DNA of 64,000 bases from Arion vulgaris (lineage: Eukaryota > Mollusca > Gastropoda > Stylommatophora > Arionidae). The stretch lies in NCBI GenBank assembly GCA_020796225.1, contig CM036767.1, forward strand, positions 22,078,927-22,142,926. The letters are read 5' to 3'. Below the pieces are notes generated by a model, which saw only the letters and a program-made list of their open reading frames with translations, had not been told where the DNA came from and did no database searches. Positions 49,205 to 60,021 of the stretch are shown here, piece by piece (positions within the stretch are counted from its first letter, which is position 1; every line of letters begins with the position of its first letter). Both the position numbers and the translations under genes were made by a program.

Positions 49205-49720
49205 ATTTTAGTCACATATTTCGCCTGTGTGGCTCCCGGACTTTGGATACTTTGGTCACATCAAGCGTCACGGTGACCTGGAGAGAGAACAATATTAGAA
49301 GGCAGGGTCTCAGGACGCAGAGGCAGACCAAGAAGAAGATGGCTACAAGATATTAAAGAAACCATGAATATGACCATCGATGAAGTGGGTGAACTGACTA
49401 GAGACAGAATGAATTTCAGATACGGTGCAAAGAGATCAATTTCCTGTAAAGGACACGCATCTTAATGATGATGTTGGTTCCGGGACCCATAATGGTGCAA
49501 AGAATAGTACCACTACAACCTACAAGGCATGTCGTAAGAGGCGACTGATGTAGAACCTAGGGAAGCTAGTAAATAAAAAGCATCCCAGAAATCGGATGTT
49601 CTGGTCTGCTTGTAGGTGCATAACTGACACAACGTACAATCGTTCTTAGGCTCAGATCATATATAAATCACAAAGAGTGCTTAACAAGTGGTCGATATGG
49701 AGCGTTGGAAGAAGAAAAAG
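49205..49720 (+). mobile_element. S7 element split by LINE-K
   Basis: The head TTCGCCTGTGTGGCTCCCGG ends near 49231. The body resumes near 49482 with GGTTCCGGGACC and continues GTGCAAAGAATAGTACCACT, CATGTCGTAAGAGGCGACTG, then a GAAGAAAAAG end. Confidence 0.7.
49232..49480 (+). mobile_element. LINE-K 3' end inserted in S7
   Basis: Encodes FGYFGHIKRHGDLERE, then RVSGRRGRPRRRWLQDIKET and MTIDEVGELTRDRMNFRYGA. This is the C-terminal tail of a LINE reverse transcriptase. TGGCTCCCGGA before it and TGGTTCCGGGA after it could be a decayed target duplication (9/11). The tail is TTAATGATGATG. Confidence 0.75.
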
Positions 49721-49724
49721 AAAT

Positions 49725-50460
49725 TCCATATTTTCATTTTGTGGACATTAGAAATGACAACTTTTGTGTCAATGGTTTATATAGTAGAAGTTCTACATTG
49801 TGTTCAGAACCTGGCTCTACATCCAGCAAAGTTGGGATAGGGTAGTCTGATTTAGGAAGGGTAACAAGTGAAAATGTGTAGCTTGCAGATGACCCTCAGA
49901 ACACACAAGTCAACCCCACCTCCCAGCGGTATGGAGCAGGAATCTTTGACCATGAGGTAAAAGGCGAATGGGGCTCTAGCTCGCCAAGGGAGATGGACTC
50001 GTATAAGTCTTTTTTTTTTAATTGTCTGTTAGGGAAGTAAACCTGACAAAAAATCTCGGACGATGTCTGGCGCCCTCAGATTTGTGATATAAGTGAATTT
50101 ACCATGATATCCAAGAACCAGACTCCCAGTTATGGGCAACTAAACCCACTACTTTGTGGGAGCCTAGGAAGAGGCAAAGAAAATGGGAATAAACCAAAAC
50201 GAAAATCTGGAGTGGAGCTCCTAAGGCGAGCAGGCATCATGTGATGCCCTATTGGCAGCTACTGCAACCAAACTGATACCATACGTCGTGCTTGCACTCC
50301 TCTGGATTCTATCAGCGAGGTCGAGAGGGGGTAGTTGACGCTTGGGTAACTCAACTATTCCATAAACACTTCCCAGGCATGCGTCACGAAGATGTCACAT
50401 CGTGGTCAACTGTGTTGACCGGTTGACTTCGATAACATACGGCCGGCGAGCTCAGTTACA
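49725..50460. other. GC-richer unclassified block
   Basis: Unlike its surroundings, 49790-50460 has many GC-rich motifs, such as CTCGCCAAGGGAGATGGACTC, GGTCGAGAGGGGGTAGTTGAC and GGTCAACTGTGTTGACCGG. It has no long frame and no second copy here. It could be the 5' untranslated region of an autonomous LINE or an old gene-like insert. Confidence 0.35.
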
Positions 50461-51115
50461 ATTCTAGGAAATAAGACTACAATTGTTGCGTGATGGTTGC
50501 ATTCGTTTTGTTGTACATAAACTAATTCATTTTAAAAACAATACAACATGCTCAATCAAGGTTATACAGGCTGTTCAAGATAAAAGTAGTCTGATTGACA
50601 AATCAAAAGTTGCCAGTTGCGCATTGCGTTTTGTCTATTTACTATTTAAACCGGTTCTGACTAGCTCGTAATTTCGTCACATTGGTTGATCGCTCCTTCC
50701 CGCGCTATAATTACAAAAAGATTCGCTCGCTTGACCTATACTACGTCATAATTTAACCTTATCATGTTCATAAATATATGCCAGATTGGTTCCCTTGACA
50801 GGCTACTTTTATCTTGAGCACCCAATATTATGTAACAAATTCAGTTTAAAGCTAAGGAATATCAGTATTATTAACATTCTTCATCAAGAAATAACTAAGA
50901 ACGTTTAGAATTGAGTAAAATTGCAAAAATGCGTAGAGTGTTCTATCAAACCTATACAAAAACAGCCCCCATTAAATAAGTATTTTTGATTTCCCGTCTG
51001 AGCTAGTTGGTCTTATCTGGGGACAAGGTTGACCAAACCAACATACCAGTGTCAACAGGGGTAAGCGTTAGCTGAAGGAGTCTGTAGTATAGAATCATTG
51101 TCTGTATTCTGTTTA
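50461..51115. other. Unassigned stretch
   Basis: The 62-codon frame at 50483-50671 has no recognised motif. Otherwise nothing seen. Confidence 0.5.
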
Positions 51116-51119
51116 TTTT

Positions 51120-51215
51120 GTACCATTTGCTTGATAAAGGCCTGTCGAACAACACGTTGCTGAATATTGCTCTTGTACTTTCAAAAAACTTCCTTATTTT
51201 ATGTTTACGTGCTTA
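51120..51215. mobile_element. FB right arm, diverged
   Basis: TACCATTTGCTTGATAAAGGC, ACACGTTGCTGAATATTG and TTATGTTTACGTGCTTAGCC follow the FB right arm in order with many changes. LINE-B starts at once on its right. Confidence 0.55.
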
Positions 51216-51224
51216 GCCTTTGGT

Positions 51225-51830
51225 ATATCACTGTAAACGAGACTGAGCTAAGACAAGTGCAGCAATTTAAATGCCTCGGAGTCCTGGTAACATCAGATGG
51301 CAGATGCGGATCAGAAATAAAGGCGAAAACGTCGTTCAAGAAAATGAGAAGCATTATATGCAACAAGTCCTTGTCAATTTGGATCAGAATGCGAGTTATT
51401 CAGTATTACACAGAAACAATACTGATATGCGGATGCGAGTCATGGACACACAGATCGAAAAACAACTCTGACGGCCACATAGATGTGATTTTAAAGAAGA
51501 ATGATGAAAATAAATTCCATGGACTGTTAAAATGCCTAATGTTGAGGTGTTGAATGAGATCATGACAGAGAGAAAGCTTGTAATCAATATAAGAAAAAAG
51601 TAGTCATCGTTTTTGTGGCATGTGATGAGGAGGGGAAGTTTAGAACACATTGTGACAACCGGTAACATCGAGGGTAGACGAGACAGAGGAAGACAAAAGA
51701 GGACATTTTAGATAACCTAAATTTAATGCACGGTAGAGCGTCACCATCTGAGTTGATAGCAAACACCAAAGACAGATTTATGGAGATCCGTGATCGCCGA
51801 CGCCAGCCGACACGGAATCTGATGATGATA
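51225..51830 (+). mobile_element. LINE-B 3' half
   Basis: The frame at 51167-51553 includes TELRQVQQFKCLGVLVTSDG, RCGSEIKAK and RMRVIQYYTETILICGCESW. Then come broken pieces (RRMMKI-like, GNIEGRRDRGRQ) and the 3' end GATCCGTGATCGCCGACGCC with a TGATGATGATA tail. Post-palm region only. Confidence 0.85.
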
Positions 51831-51844
51831 AACCTTCAGTATAT

Positions 51845-52145
51845 ATTTTATTCTTCTTTTGTCTTCACACTGTTACCATGTTGTTGCCCAGTATCGTGGC
51901 TTTCTGTGGGTTTTTTTGTCTTGTGCTGTTCTGGTGGTTTGGGTGATTGTTATTTTTGCTCTTGACACGATTCTGCTATATCGTTTAACCATATTTTTCG
52001 TGATAGCATTCTTCCCTGATGTTCTGTTGTAGAAGACTCTGTATACTGTGGAGTTTTGATGCATTCTTATTAAGTGACCGAACCACTTCATTATTTGTTT
52101 CTTAATGTAAGTGAAGAAAGTTACTGTGCCAACTTTTATTACATC
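51845..52145 (-). mobile_element. LINE-C 3' end fragment
   Basis: The minus-strand frame at 51873-52091 encodes MKWFGHLIRMHQNSTVYRVF, then TITQTTRTAQDKKTHRKPRY. TTCTTCTTTTGTCTTCACAC at 51852 is the tail end. A short insertion disrupts the GRPRKRW motif. Confidence 0.85.
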
Positions 52146-52189
52146 TGGGATATGTGTTACTAGGGAGGGGTACTTGCTATCAGGTGTAC

Positions 52190-52432
52190 GTGTCAGCTGA
52201 GGTAAGTGTTAGCTGAGGTAAGTGTTAGCTGAGGTAAGTGTTAGCTGGGCTGGGGTAAGTGTTAGCTGAGATAAGTGTTAGCTGGGGTAAGTGTAAGCTG
52301 AGGTAAGTGTTAGCTGGGGTAAGTGTTAGCTGAAGTAAGTGTTAGCTGAGGTAAATGGTAGTAGGGGTAAATGTTAGCTGAGGTAAATGGTAGTAGGGGT
52401 AAATGTTAGCTGAGGTAAATGGTAAAAAGTGT
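52190..52432. repeat. Degenerate array, about 16-bp unit
   Basis: Around 15 units of GTAAGTGTTAGCTGAG with variants such as GTAAATGGTAGTAGGG. Confidence 0.93.
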
Positions 52433-52514
52433 TAGAATAATGAAGTGTTAGTATAAGTGAATGCTTTCAGATCCAAGTATGAGTGAGTGCTTATAAAGAC
52501 GAGTGTAAGTGAAT

Positions 52515-53075
52515 ATTTGCTGAACGAGTTCGCGTGTAAATATATATTATGCTGACAGAGTTGATGAAGACAAGTTTGCGTGTAAATATATATTATGTTG
52601 ACAGAGTTAATGGAGACAAGTTTGCGTGTAAATATATATTATGTTGACAGAGTTGATGGAGACAAATTTGCGTGTAAATAGATATAATGTTGACAGAGTT
52701 GAGACAAGTTTGCGTGTAAATATATATTATGTTGACAGAGTTGATTGAGATAAGTTTGCGTGTAAATATATATTATGTTGACAGAGTTGATTGAGATAAG
52801 TTTGCGTGTAAATATATATTATGTTGACAGAGTTGATTGAGATAAGTTTGCGTGTAAATATATATTATGTTGACAGAGTTGAGACAAGTTTGCGTGTAAA
52901 TATATATTATGTTGACAGAGTTGATTGAGACAAGTTTGCGTGTAAATATATATTATGTTGACAGAGTTGATTGAGACAAGTTTGCGTGTAAATATATATT
53001 ATGTTGACAGAGTTGATTGAGACAAGTTTGCGTGTAAATATATATTATGTTGACAGAGTTGATGGAGACAACTTA
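52515..53075. repeat. Minisatellite, about 46-bp unit, 12 copies
   Basis: Units have TTTGCGTGTAAATATATATT and ATGTTGACAGAGTTGA. Two copies lack the GATTGA segment (GTTGAGACAAG), which shortens them to about 40 bp. Confidence 0.96.
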
Positions 53076-53189
53076 TTAGTGATCGTCTACCATTAATTAG
53101 GTCGAATGAAACGCTCTTCAACGTTCAACAAGACTTAATCAATATTAACAAACATTACTCAAACCTCATTAAGGCAAACGTTTCTCTAT

Positions 53190-53905
53190 ATATTATCATC
53201 AGCGGCCGTGCCGGCTGGCGTAGGCGATCATGGATATGTAACAAATCTCTGTCTTCGTTGTTTGCTATCATCTCAGATGTTGACGCTCTTCCGTGCAATG
53301 AATTCAGGCTATTCACAATTTGCTCTCTCTCTCTCTCTGTCCTCCTCTGTCTCGTCTCACGTCAATTTACCTGTTGTTACAATGTGTTCTTAACCTCCCT
53401 ATCTTATTACATGTCCAAAAATGATGACTGCCTCTTTATTATATTGATGGTAAGCTTTCTATGTGTCGTAACCTCATTCAACACCTCCATATTCGTCATT
53501 TTAGCAATCCATGGGATATTCATCATTCTTCTATACAAGCACATCTCTATAGCCTCCAGAGAGTTTACATCTGTTTGCTTACCGTCCATGACTCGTATCT
53601 GTATGTCAGTATTGACTTTATCTTGCACTGAATAACTTTCATTCTCATCTCAATTGACAATGACTTGTTGCATGTAATGCTTCTCTCATTTTCTGGAACG
53701 TCGCTTTGGCCTGCCCTATTCTGCTCTTTATTTCTGATCTGCTATCTGATATTATCAGGACTCTGAAATATTTATATTGCGGTTCTTGTCTTAGCTCTTT
53801 TCTATATATGTAGTATAGTTCGTTCAACAACTCCTGCCCACAGTCCATTGCGAATTGCAGTAAAACCATCAATTCTACAATAACGAAACGTTGCACCCAA
53901 TCTTA
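53190..53905 (-). mobile_element. LINE-B 3' half
   Basis: Minus-strand frames encode ELRQEPQYKYFRVLIISDSR, IKSRIGQAKATFQKM, then TDIQIRVMDGKQTDVNSLEA and IEMCLYRRMMNIPWIAKMTN. TATCATCAGCGGCCGTGCCGG at 53194 is the 3' end. Post-palm only, several breaks. Confidence 0.86.
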
Positions 53906-54130
53906 GAATTATACCGACGTAAATGTCTGATGGACGAAATTGCTATAGCAAATCTGGATTTTGTAATAATCCCGTTTACTCTGATGTTGGCGTCATATTT
54001 GGCGAGTCTGAAACGAAATTTTAGTTTTTACAGAAAATACACCAATATGACATTTGATGACAAGTCTCTTGCAAAGGTGTATCATCAAAGCTCATACATG
54101 GGGCCAATGTTGATATTTGCAATAGAGTAA
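53891..54130 (+). CDS. Orphan small open frame, 79 codons
   Basis: I do not recognise it. The frame begins MHPILELYRRKCLMDEIAIA, has a hydrophobic stretch LDFVIIPFTLMLASYLASL that could span a membrane, then a polar end with YTNMTFDDKSLAKVYHQS. It matches no repeat family in this report, unlike nearly all other frames. AATAAA-like GAAATAAAC follows the stop. It may be an exon fragment or chance; nothing else supports a gene. Confidence 0.2.
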   Translation: MHPILELYRRKCLMDEIAIANLDFVIIPFTLMLASYLASLKRNFSFYRKYTNMTFDDKSLAKVYHQSSYMGPMLIFAIE

Positions 54131-55000
54131 TGAAATAAACAAGAAATGTAGACCTAGTTGTATTATTGTTTTTAAATAATTTATATTACAGTTAAAGTTA
54201 GCTTCCATGTCATAATGTCATCATTCTTTCACGTCCAGACTTGGGACTGGCTATGGCGGATCTACTTTTAGACGGTTTTTTTTTCAAATCGCACTTCTTC
54301 AGTCCAATGTGTCAGTGTTAACATATGTGGTAGGTAGGTATCAGTACAATAAAATGGCTCTTTTCTCTGGTTCTTGTATACTGTGGTACGGATGACCCGG
54401 CTATACCTCTTTGCGGAAATGTGCGTATAGTATTAATGACACTTTTTTGCATTGTAACTTCAAACTCATTAGAAGTGTTATATCAATGTATGTTTTGAGA
54501 AGTCAACAACATGACCCAATTGTTTCACCCTAATTTCGATATACATCTTTTACTAAAAGTCCGTGTCACACTCATGACGTCACTTGTTTACACTGTCAAC
54601 CCGAGTTGAATTGGTGCTCGCGAAATGCAAGAATTGTTTTAAAAAATCTATTTCGTACTGAATATTGCTAAATCTAAATTTTTCAACAATGTAAACATTA
54701 GTTTTCTCCGACCATGTCAAATGATAAGTTAAATATATAGTATAAAGAATGCAGCTTCTAGATGGTATGATTGTTTGAATGGCAAAAAATGTTTTGTAGC
54801 GTCGGGAACATGTGTAGTTCACATGCAAGTTTTCAAGTTATTTCATCAAATGGTTACAAAGATACAAATTTGTATCTGTGTGCATGACAAGCTGAACGGA
54901 CTAGGACTAATACATAGATTGAAGAGCGTCGCTCGTTCGATCTGCAATCTACACACAAAATACATAAAATAACGTTTACATTTCTTGGCAAATCTAAATT
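54131..55000. other. Unassigned stretch
   Basis: 870 bases without a recognised repeat or motif. Together with 42251-43384, this is candidate single-copy DNA. Confidence 0.5.
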
Positions 55001-55004
55001 CGTT

Positions 55005-55265
55005 TCTTGTTCATCGAATGATCCTTATCGACTACTTGTTAAACCACTCTTTGTGGTTTGTATGTGATGTGAGCCTAAGAGTGTTTGTACGTTGTATGAG
55101 TTATACGAATACAAGTAAGCAAGCACATCCGATTTCTGCGACGTTTTTTATTTACTATAGAAACTTCCCTATGCCCCTGCTTCAGTCACCTCTTATGACA
55201 TGCCTTGTGGGTCGCAGTGTTTCTATTCTTTGCTCCCGTTATGAGCCTCGACAAGACAAAAGCGA
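55005..55265 (-). mobile_element. S7 element, diverged
   Basis: TCGACTACTTGTTAAACCACT, GTATGTGATGTGAGCCTAAG, CATCCGATTTCTGCGACG and CATGCCTTGTGGGTCGCAG are in S7 order. The GAA tail is lost. Confidence 0.82.
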
Positions 55266-55388
55266 AATTCTGTTCAAAATTCAATATCTTGAAACCAGTA
55301 TTAAGTTAATTAAATGTGGATGATAAATCGTCTTTATTATTTGTGTAGTGGGGTGGGGGTTGAGGGAAGGAGGGAGAACTGGTTGGTA

Positions 55389-55470
55389 GACATGACAATC
55401 ATGGCATATCCTTGACATGACAATCATGGCATATCCTTGACATGACAATCATGGCATATCCTTGACATGA
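55389..55470. repeat. Tandem repeat, 25-bp unit, about 3.2 copies
   Basis: GACATGACAATCATGGCATA plus TCCTT, starting at 55389, 55414 and 55439. Confidence 0.96.
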
Positions 55471-55484
55471 CGTCACCATCAACA

Positions 55485-55585
55485 ACATTAATCAGGTTGT
55501 TGATTTTCTAGGCACCACTTATACGTTCAGCTGTTTACCATTGCTTTCTCAACGATAGATATAAACAATTAATTTAGTTGAACTT
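55485..55585 (-). mobile_element. S4 SINE fragment
   Basis: GTTGATTTTCTAGGCACCACT, then GTTCAGCTGTTTACCATTGC, match the reverse complement of the S4 body at 14000-14045 and 58380-58430. Confidence 0.72.
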
Positions 55586-55691
55586 TTACTTTGAAGATTT
55601 GCAATGTGACACTTCTCTCACGATCACACTCAAACACTTCCGCACACACACACACATATTTGCTATAGAAATAACTCACATACTAATACAT

Positions 55692-55800
55692 ATTAACCCT
55701 TTCGTCCTTCTAATTCGATATACCGGCTCGCAGTATTTTGTTTAATGACGTAAAGCCAGTCTACTGGTTACTTCAGTATAGATTGCAATAAAAAGACATG
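55692..55800. mobile_element. M1 element, one end
   Basis: TTAACCCTTTCGTCCTTCTAA, then AATGACGTAAAGCCAGTCTA, match the left parts of M1 at 35929 and 60653. The right end is not clear. Confidence 0.55.
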
Positions 55801-56069
55801 TAAGTGCATACCGATAGGTGCAGCAAGACAGGAAAACCATGAGAGAAAACCCAGTAGATACATCAATCAACACAGAACGGGAGTTGTTAGTCAAAACACA
55901 CTGAAATACATACTTGGGAGGAGATCGGAGCAATTATGGACATGTCTGATATGGGATGAAGATGATTCTCAAATGAACAATTAACAATGAAATAGAAATG
56001 CGTACGGGGCTAGCAAACAAATTACGCACTGAAAAGGTTAACAAGGCGAGCTCGAACACAAACAAACAC

Positions 56070-56182
56070 ACACACAAATATATATACACACACACACAAA
56101 TATATATATATATACACACACATATATATATATACACACACACACACATATATATATATATACACACACACAAACAAACGTG
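56070..56182. repeat. CA/TA compound microsatellite
   Basis: Alternating ACACACACAC and ATATATATAT blocks. Long frames on both strands here are artefacts. Confidence 0.95.
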
Positions 56183-56224
56183 AAAACATACTCAAAAAAC
56201 GTATATACATATATACTTAACTAG

Positions 56225-56645
56225 TAACTTGACTTGACTTGCTCCTTTCCGCTCCTCGTGGAGCATGGGGTCTCAATAGTTGTTTGCCGCTATACTCTTT
56301 ATGGCCTCCCAGGACAATTGAACACTCTTCAGTTCCTCAAGAAGGCTTCCTCTCCAGGTCTGTTTAGGGCGTCCTCTTTTTTGTTTTCCGTGCGGGTTCC
56401 ACTCAAGTGCTTGTCTAGTGACACTCGACTGTGTCTTCCGTAGTGTATATCCGACTCATCGTCATTTTCTCCTCTTGACCAGGGTTATCATAGGTTCCTG
56501 TTCGGTTCTTATTCACATGTCTGTGTTTGTAACTCTATCATACCATCTCTGTCTGAGAATCCCATCGGCGAAGACATTTGTTGACAACGGTCTGAATCTT
56601 ATTTGTATTTAGCTTGGTAACTCGCCATGTTTCTGAGCCATACAC
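56225..56645 (-). mobile_element. LINE-A1 3' end
   Basis: CCGCTCCTCGTGGAGCATGG, TATGGCCTCCCAGGACAATT, CTCAAGAAGGCTTCCTCTCC and TTAGCTTGGTAACTCGCCATG follow the reverse complement of 17280-17700. Minus-strand coding includes GSETWRVTKLNTNKIQT. The tail is repeated TTGACTTGAC at 56230. Its 5' limit runs into a CA-rich array. Confidence 0.82.
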
Positions 56646-56835
56646 AGTAACACACACACATAGAAACACACACATAGAAACACACACATAGAAACACACA
56701 CATGGAAACACACACATGGAAACACACACATAGAAACACACACATAGAAACACACACACATAGAAACACACACATGGAAACACACACACATAGAAACACA
56801 CACACATAGAAACACACGCACACACACGCACACTT
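56646..56835. repeat. CA-rich array, 15-17-bp unit
   Basis: About 12 units of ACACACACATAGAAAC or ACACACATGGAAAC. It starts where LINE-A1 coding stops. Minus-strand frames such as CVCFYVCV are artefacts. Confidence 0.95.
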
Positions 56836-57063
56836 CACGATTGAATCTTCACAAATAGTAAACAAAGAAATTTCCAAGAAAATAGAGTGGTTTACCAAGA
56901 ATGGTAGAAAAGAAAAACAAAAACCAAGTAAACTGAAGCTCTCCCCGGGGTGTAACACTAGAACAGAATCTATTACATTAGAAATCAGTGTTTAATTTGA
57001 TCAATAGAATTAAATAGAATGCTATGTGATCCAGTTAGTAGTTGGCTGTATTCAGATTTCAGG

Positions 57064-57626
57064 GGCGTCTCTGTGACATAGAAGCTAGGTGCTCGTCTCT
57101 CGTGCCAAAAGTACCAAGTTAGCTCCCTCGTGGAGCCTTCTGGATATTTTTCCAGAGATCCCTGATCTCAGTGTAGGTGAGATCGAGTTCCTAGTCATAT
57201 CGGAGACGGACGATAAAACGTAGGTCCAGTGTTCAATTTGAGCAGGTAAAAGAACCATTGGCGATTCAAAATCGAGAAGAGCAGACTGGAAAGCCGCTGC
57301 AACGGCAAAATTCACTAGAAATGAGTGAAAATAAAATTTTTGAAATAAATCTTCATCATCATCTAGACCCTCGCCTGTGCTACGGAGTTCGTACACTGCC
57401 GCTGAGATCTTCCTATGTAAGAAAGAGATCGGAGCAAACATGCATACTCACCGAAGTGCAGTGATGAGGGTCCTATTAAATCAATCAATCAGTCAATCAA
57501 TCAGATTTCAATATTTAGTGTTTAAGAATCGATATGAAGTGCAGTGATGAGGGTCCTATTAAATCAATCAATCAATCAGTCAGTCAATCAATCAGATTTC
57601 AATATTTAGTGTTTAAGAATCGATAT
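57064..57626 (+). mobile_element. S2 SINE with a duplicated 3' end
   Basis: Head GGCGTCTCTGTGACATAGAAG, body GATCTCAGTGTAGGTGAGATC and AAAAGAACCATTGGCGATTC, end GAAAGAGATCGGAGCAAACA. The tail and its flank (57453-57535) are repeated at 57536-57620, an 83-bp unit including GCAGTGATGAGGGTCCTATT and the CAAT run. Confidence 0.88.
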
Positions 57627-57654
57627 AATTGCATTTCGGGTAGACCTACACGTG

Positions 57655-58160
57655 CTCAGTCTCTTTCAATAGATTATCATCATCAAATAGCTTGTCCTGA
57701 GCAGAACTTTGACACCCCAACAGTCCTCCAGAATTTCTCTCTCATAGGCCAGATGTCCTTCCTTTGCAGTCGTCATGTTCAAACCATCAGATACATCATG
57801 AATTCATCTTCTCCGTGGTCTTCCTCTTCTTCTCTTTGTCGGTATGCCTCCTTCCATGATGGTCTTCTCCAGCCCTTCGTCTCTTTTTATATGTCCAAAA
57901 TATCTCAATTCTCTTTCTTATTTGTAGCATCAGCCAGTTTTCTTTGATTTTGAGTTCTTTCTAGATAGATCTATTTGTTATCTTCTATGTCCACGATATA
58001 TGGAGAACTCTTCTGTAACACTTATATTCAAAATTATATAGCTGGGGAATATTATTCATGCTGACTGTTCCTGTTGTAGGCTGGTTACATATGCGTCTAA
58101 CTAGTTCTATCTCATGTCTCTTCCTTGCTTGTTCAACAATTGATTTCAATACTTCATTTT
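57655..58160 (-). mobile_element. LINE-F 3' half
   Basis: ATCATCATCAAATAGCTTGTC (tail and end), CAGAACTTTGACACCCCAAC, then minus-strand coding for a GRP-type region (GGTCTTCCTCTTCTTCTC reads as a K/R-rich tract) and further 5' GTGTTACAGAAGAGTTCTCC-like sequence at about 58000-58025. No open frame of any length survives. 5'-truncated. Confidence 0.72.
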
Positions 58161-58162
58161 CA

Positions 58163-58254
58163 TTACCTTCGGATTAACTCTTTCACTCCGTAATTATATT
58201 TACCTCTAGAAGCATTTATATTGGAAAATATATTGAAATATTGAGCGTCTGCAG
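58163..58254. mobile_element. Possible M1 fragment
   Basis: TTAACTCTTTCACTCCGTAA resembles an M1 left end and TTTACCTCTAGAAGC its interior on the opposite strand. Weak. Confidence 0.3.
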
Positions 58255-59125
58255 CTTAAGTGTTAGTGAGCTCGATCACAACCCAAGTGTACCTGGTTCA
58301 AACTCGCGGCAGGCAGGTTTGGAAGCAAATTAGTTTCCGTGGGTTTTTTACGAAAGGTAAAAATAGACCTCACAGTTCAGAAAGCAATGGCGAAGTACTG
58401 AACGTATATGTGGTGTCTAGAAAATCAACGACTGGTTTACTGTGGTTGATGGCTTCTTCTTCTTCTTCTTTTGTCGTCACACTGCTACCGGGGTTTGTTC
58501 TGCCGCCCAGTGTCGTGGTTTTCTGTTTTTGTCTTGCGCTGTTCTGGTGGCTTGTGTGATTGTTATCTTTGCTCTTTCACAGGATGCTGCCACGCCATCT
58601 AACCATCTTTTCCGTGGTCTTCCTCTTGCCTTCTTTCCCGATGTTCTGTTGTAGAAGACTCTGTATACTGTGGAGTTTGGATGCATTCTTATTAAGTGGC
58701 CAAACCACTTCATTCTTTGTTTATCTATATAATTCAAGCACGGTTTTGTGCCAACTTTCTTTCTTATGCTGATGTTGGTGATTCTGTCTTTTCTTGTGTT
58801 GTTGGTAACTTTTCTCAGGCAACGCATTTCACATGTAGTTATTTTTGTGACTGCGCTTTGCTCAATGTCCATGTTTGGCTCTGGTAACACAAAGTAGGTA
58901 TAAAAATGCTGTTGATCATTTGTTTCTTAGCTGCCTGTGAAATTTTGGGTGCCTTAACAATGGGGCTAGCTGGTAGGTTACAGCATTTGCTTTTGTACTC
59001 TAGCCTCTATCTCTCTATCTAGTTTTCCGTCTTCTGTGAATATGCTTCCTAAGTATTTGAATTCTTTCACTTGGTTGATGGCTACGTCCTGTAAAGGATA
59101 TGACAAGATTTTAATTTAATTTTTC
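58255..59125 (+). mobile_element. S4 SINE split by LINE-C
   Basis: The left part has GTGTACCTGGTTCAAACTCG (B box), GCAATGGCGAAGTACTGAACG and GTGGTTGATGGCT. The right part resumes at 59084 with ACGTCCTGTAAAGGATATGAC. The unbroken order is seen at 14040-14100, which confirms the insertion. Confidence 0.85.
58455..59071 (-). mobile_element. LINE-C 3' end inserted in S4
   Basis: The minus-strand frame at 58477-58890 (137 codons) encodes TTCEMRCLRKVTNNTRKD, WFGHLIRMHPNSTVYRVF, then GKKARGRPRKRWLDGV and KNRKPRHWAAE. Upstream, VKEFKYLGSIFTEDG is readable at 59030-59071. TGGTTGATGGCT at 58443-58454 and 59072-59083 is a 12-bp target duplication; part of the right copy may also belong to LINE-C. The tail is GAAGAAGAAGAAG. 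Very similar to 10124-10835. Confidence 0.9.
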
Positions 59126-59213
59126 ATACTGAAATAGCCGGAATACTGGCTTTGTGTCATTTTAGAATAATACAACGAGCCAGTGTTTCGTCTTAAAAGT
59201 ACAAAGGGGTTAA
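59125..59213 (-). mobile_element. M1 element, partial
   Basis: GGCTTTGTGTCATTTTAGAA, GTACAAAGGGGTTAA are the reverse of the M1 left half. It lies just past the S4 end. Confidence 0.55.
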
Positions 59214-59289
59214 TTTATTGCAGTGTTCTTCCCCGGCAGGTGATCTTTCAGTGAGTTTAGTACGTTTTCCATGTTTATAGTCAATGTTG

Positions 59290-59510
59290 AATATCAAAGC
59301 AGGCATTGAAGTGGGATCCAAAGAGTTCAAGAAAGAGAGGACGACCTAGGGAGACCCTGAAACGAACTTTGCTGGGAGAGGCAAGAAATATCGGTCTCAG
59401 TTCCATGGAGGAGATTGAGTGAGTTGCCCAGGATAGAGCGGTATGGAGAAATTACTTGCAAGCCCTATATGTAACGTATCACGGTACGAGAGGAATTATT
59501 ATTATAGTCA
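59290..59510 (+). mobile_element. LINE-J 3' end
   Basis: With one shift it encodes RGRPRETLKRTLLGEARNIG, LSSMEEIE and VAQDRAVWRNYLQALYVTYH, the C-terminal tail of a LINE reverse transcriptase. Only copy in the window; the end is TATTATTATAG. Confidence 0.7.
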
Positions 59511-59749
59511 ATGTTCCTTTCCCAGATGATGTCAATGTTAACATATCAGTTCATTGATGTCCATGAACCTCGACGTGGACAGATCAGTTGATAGATATAT
59601 GTATTTGTAGAAAACTGTCTCAGTCGGTGCTAACTCTCAGACGATGCAACGTTATGAGTGGATGTCGTCTATAGAGGTTTCGAACCTGCAGACTCACGTG
59701 TATCTACTGTCTTGTTCAAACATGTGTTCGCGACAACGAGGCCGAGTCA

Positions 59750-60010
59750 CTTATCCTTGACTGAATCCCCAGAAATATCCTGAATATAAATATGGCTGCT
59801 GGTAAAATACCCATTATGGAAGGAAGCTTCCAGACAAAGAGGAGAAGAAAAGGACGGAGAAGATGAATTCATGATGTAACTAAAGATTTGAACATGATGG
59901 CTGCAGTGGTGGGACATATGGCATATGAGAGAGAGATAGAGAAATTCCGAAATACTGTTAGGGTGGTACATTTCTGCTCAGAACAAGTTATTTGATGATG
60001 ATAGTAAAAG
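59750..60010 (+). mobile_element. LINE-F 3' end
   Basis: AAATACCCATTATGGAAGGAA, AAAGGACGGAGAAGATGAATT, then GCTCAGAACAAGTTATTTG and the tail ATGATGATAG parallel the reverse of 57660-57860. Coding: GRRRKGRRR-type tract, then VTKDLNMMAAV. Frames broken. Confidence 0.75.
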
Positions 60011-60021
60011 TACAACAGAAG

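Noticed and set aside
52190..52432. Cluster of GTAAGT as splice donors
   Set aside because: The GTAAGT motifs are simply the unit of a 16-bp tandem array.
56538..56958. Cysteine- and valine-rich minus-strand frames
   Set aside because: They are translations of a CA-rich array and the adjoining LINE-A1 antisense.
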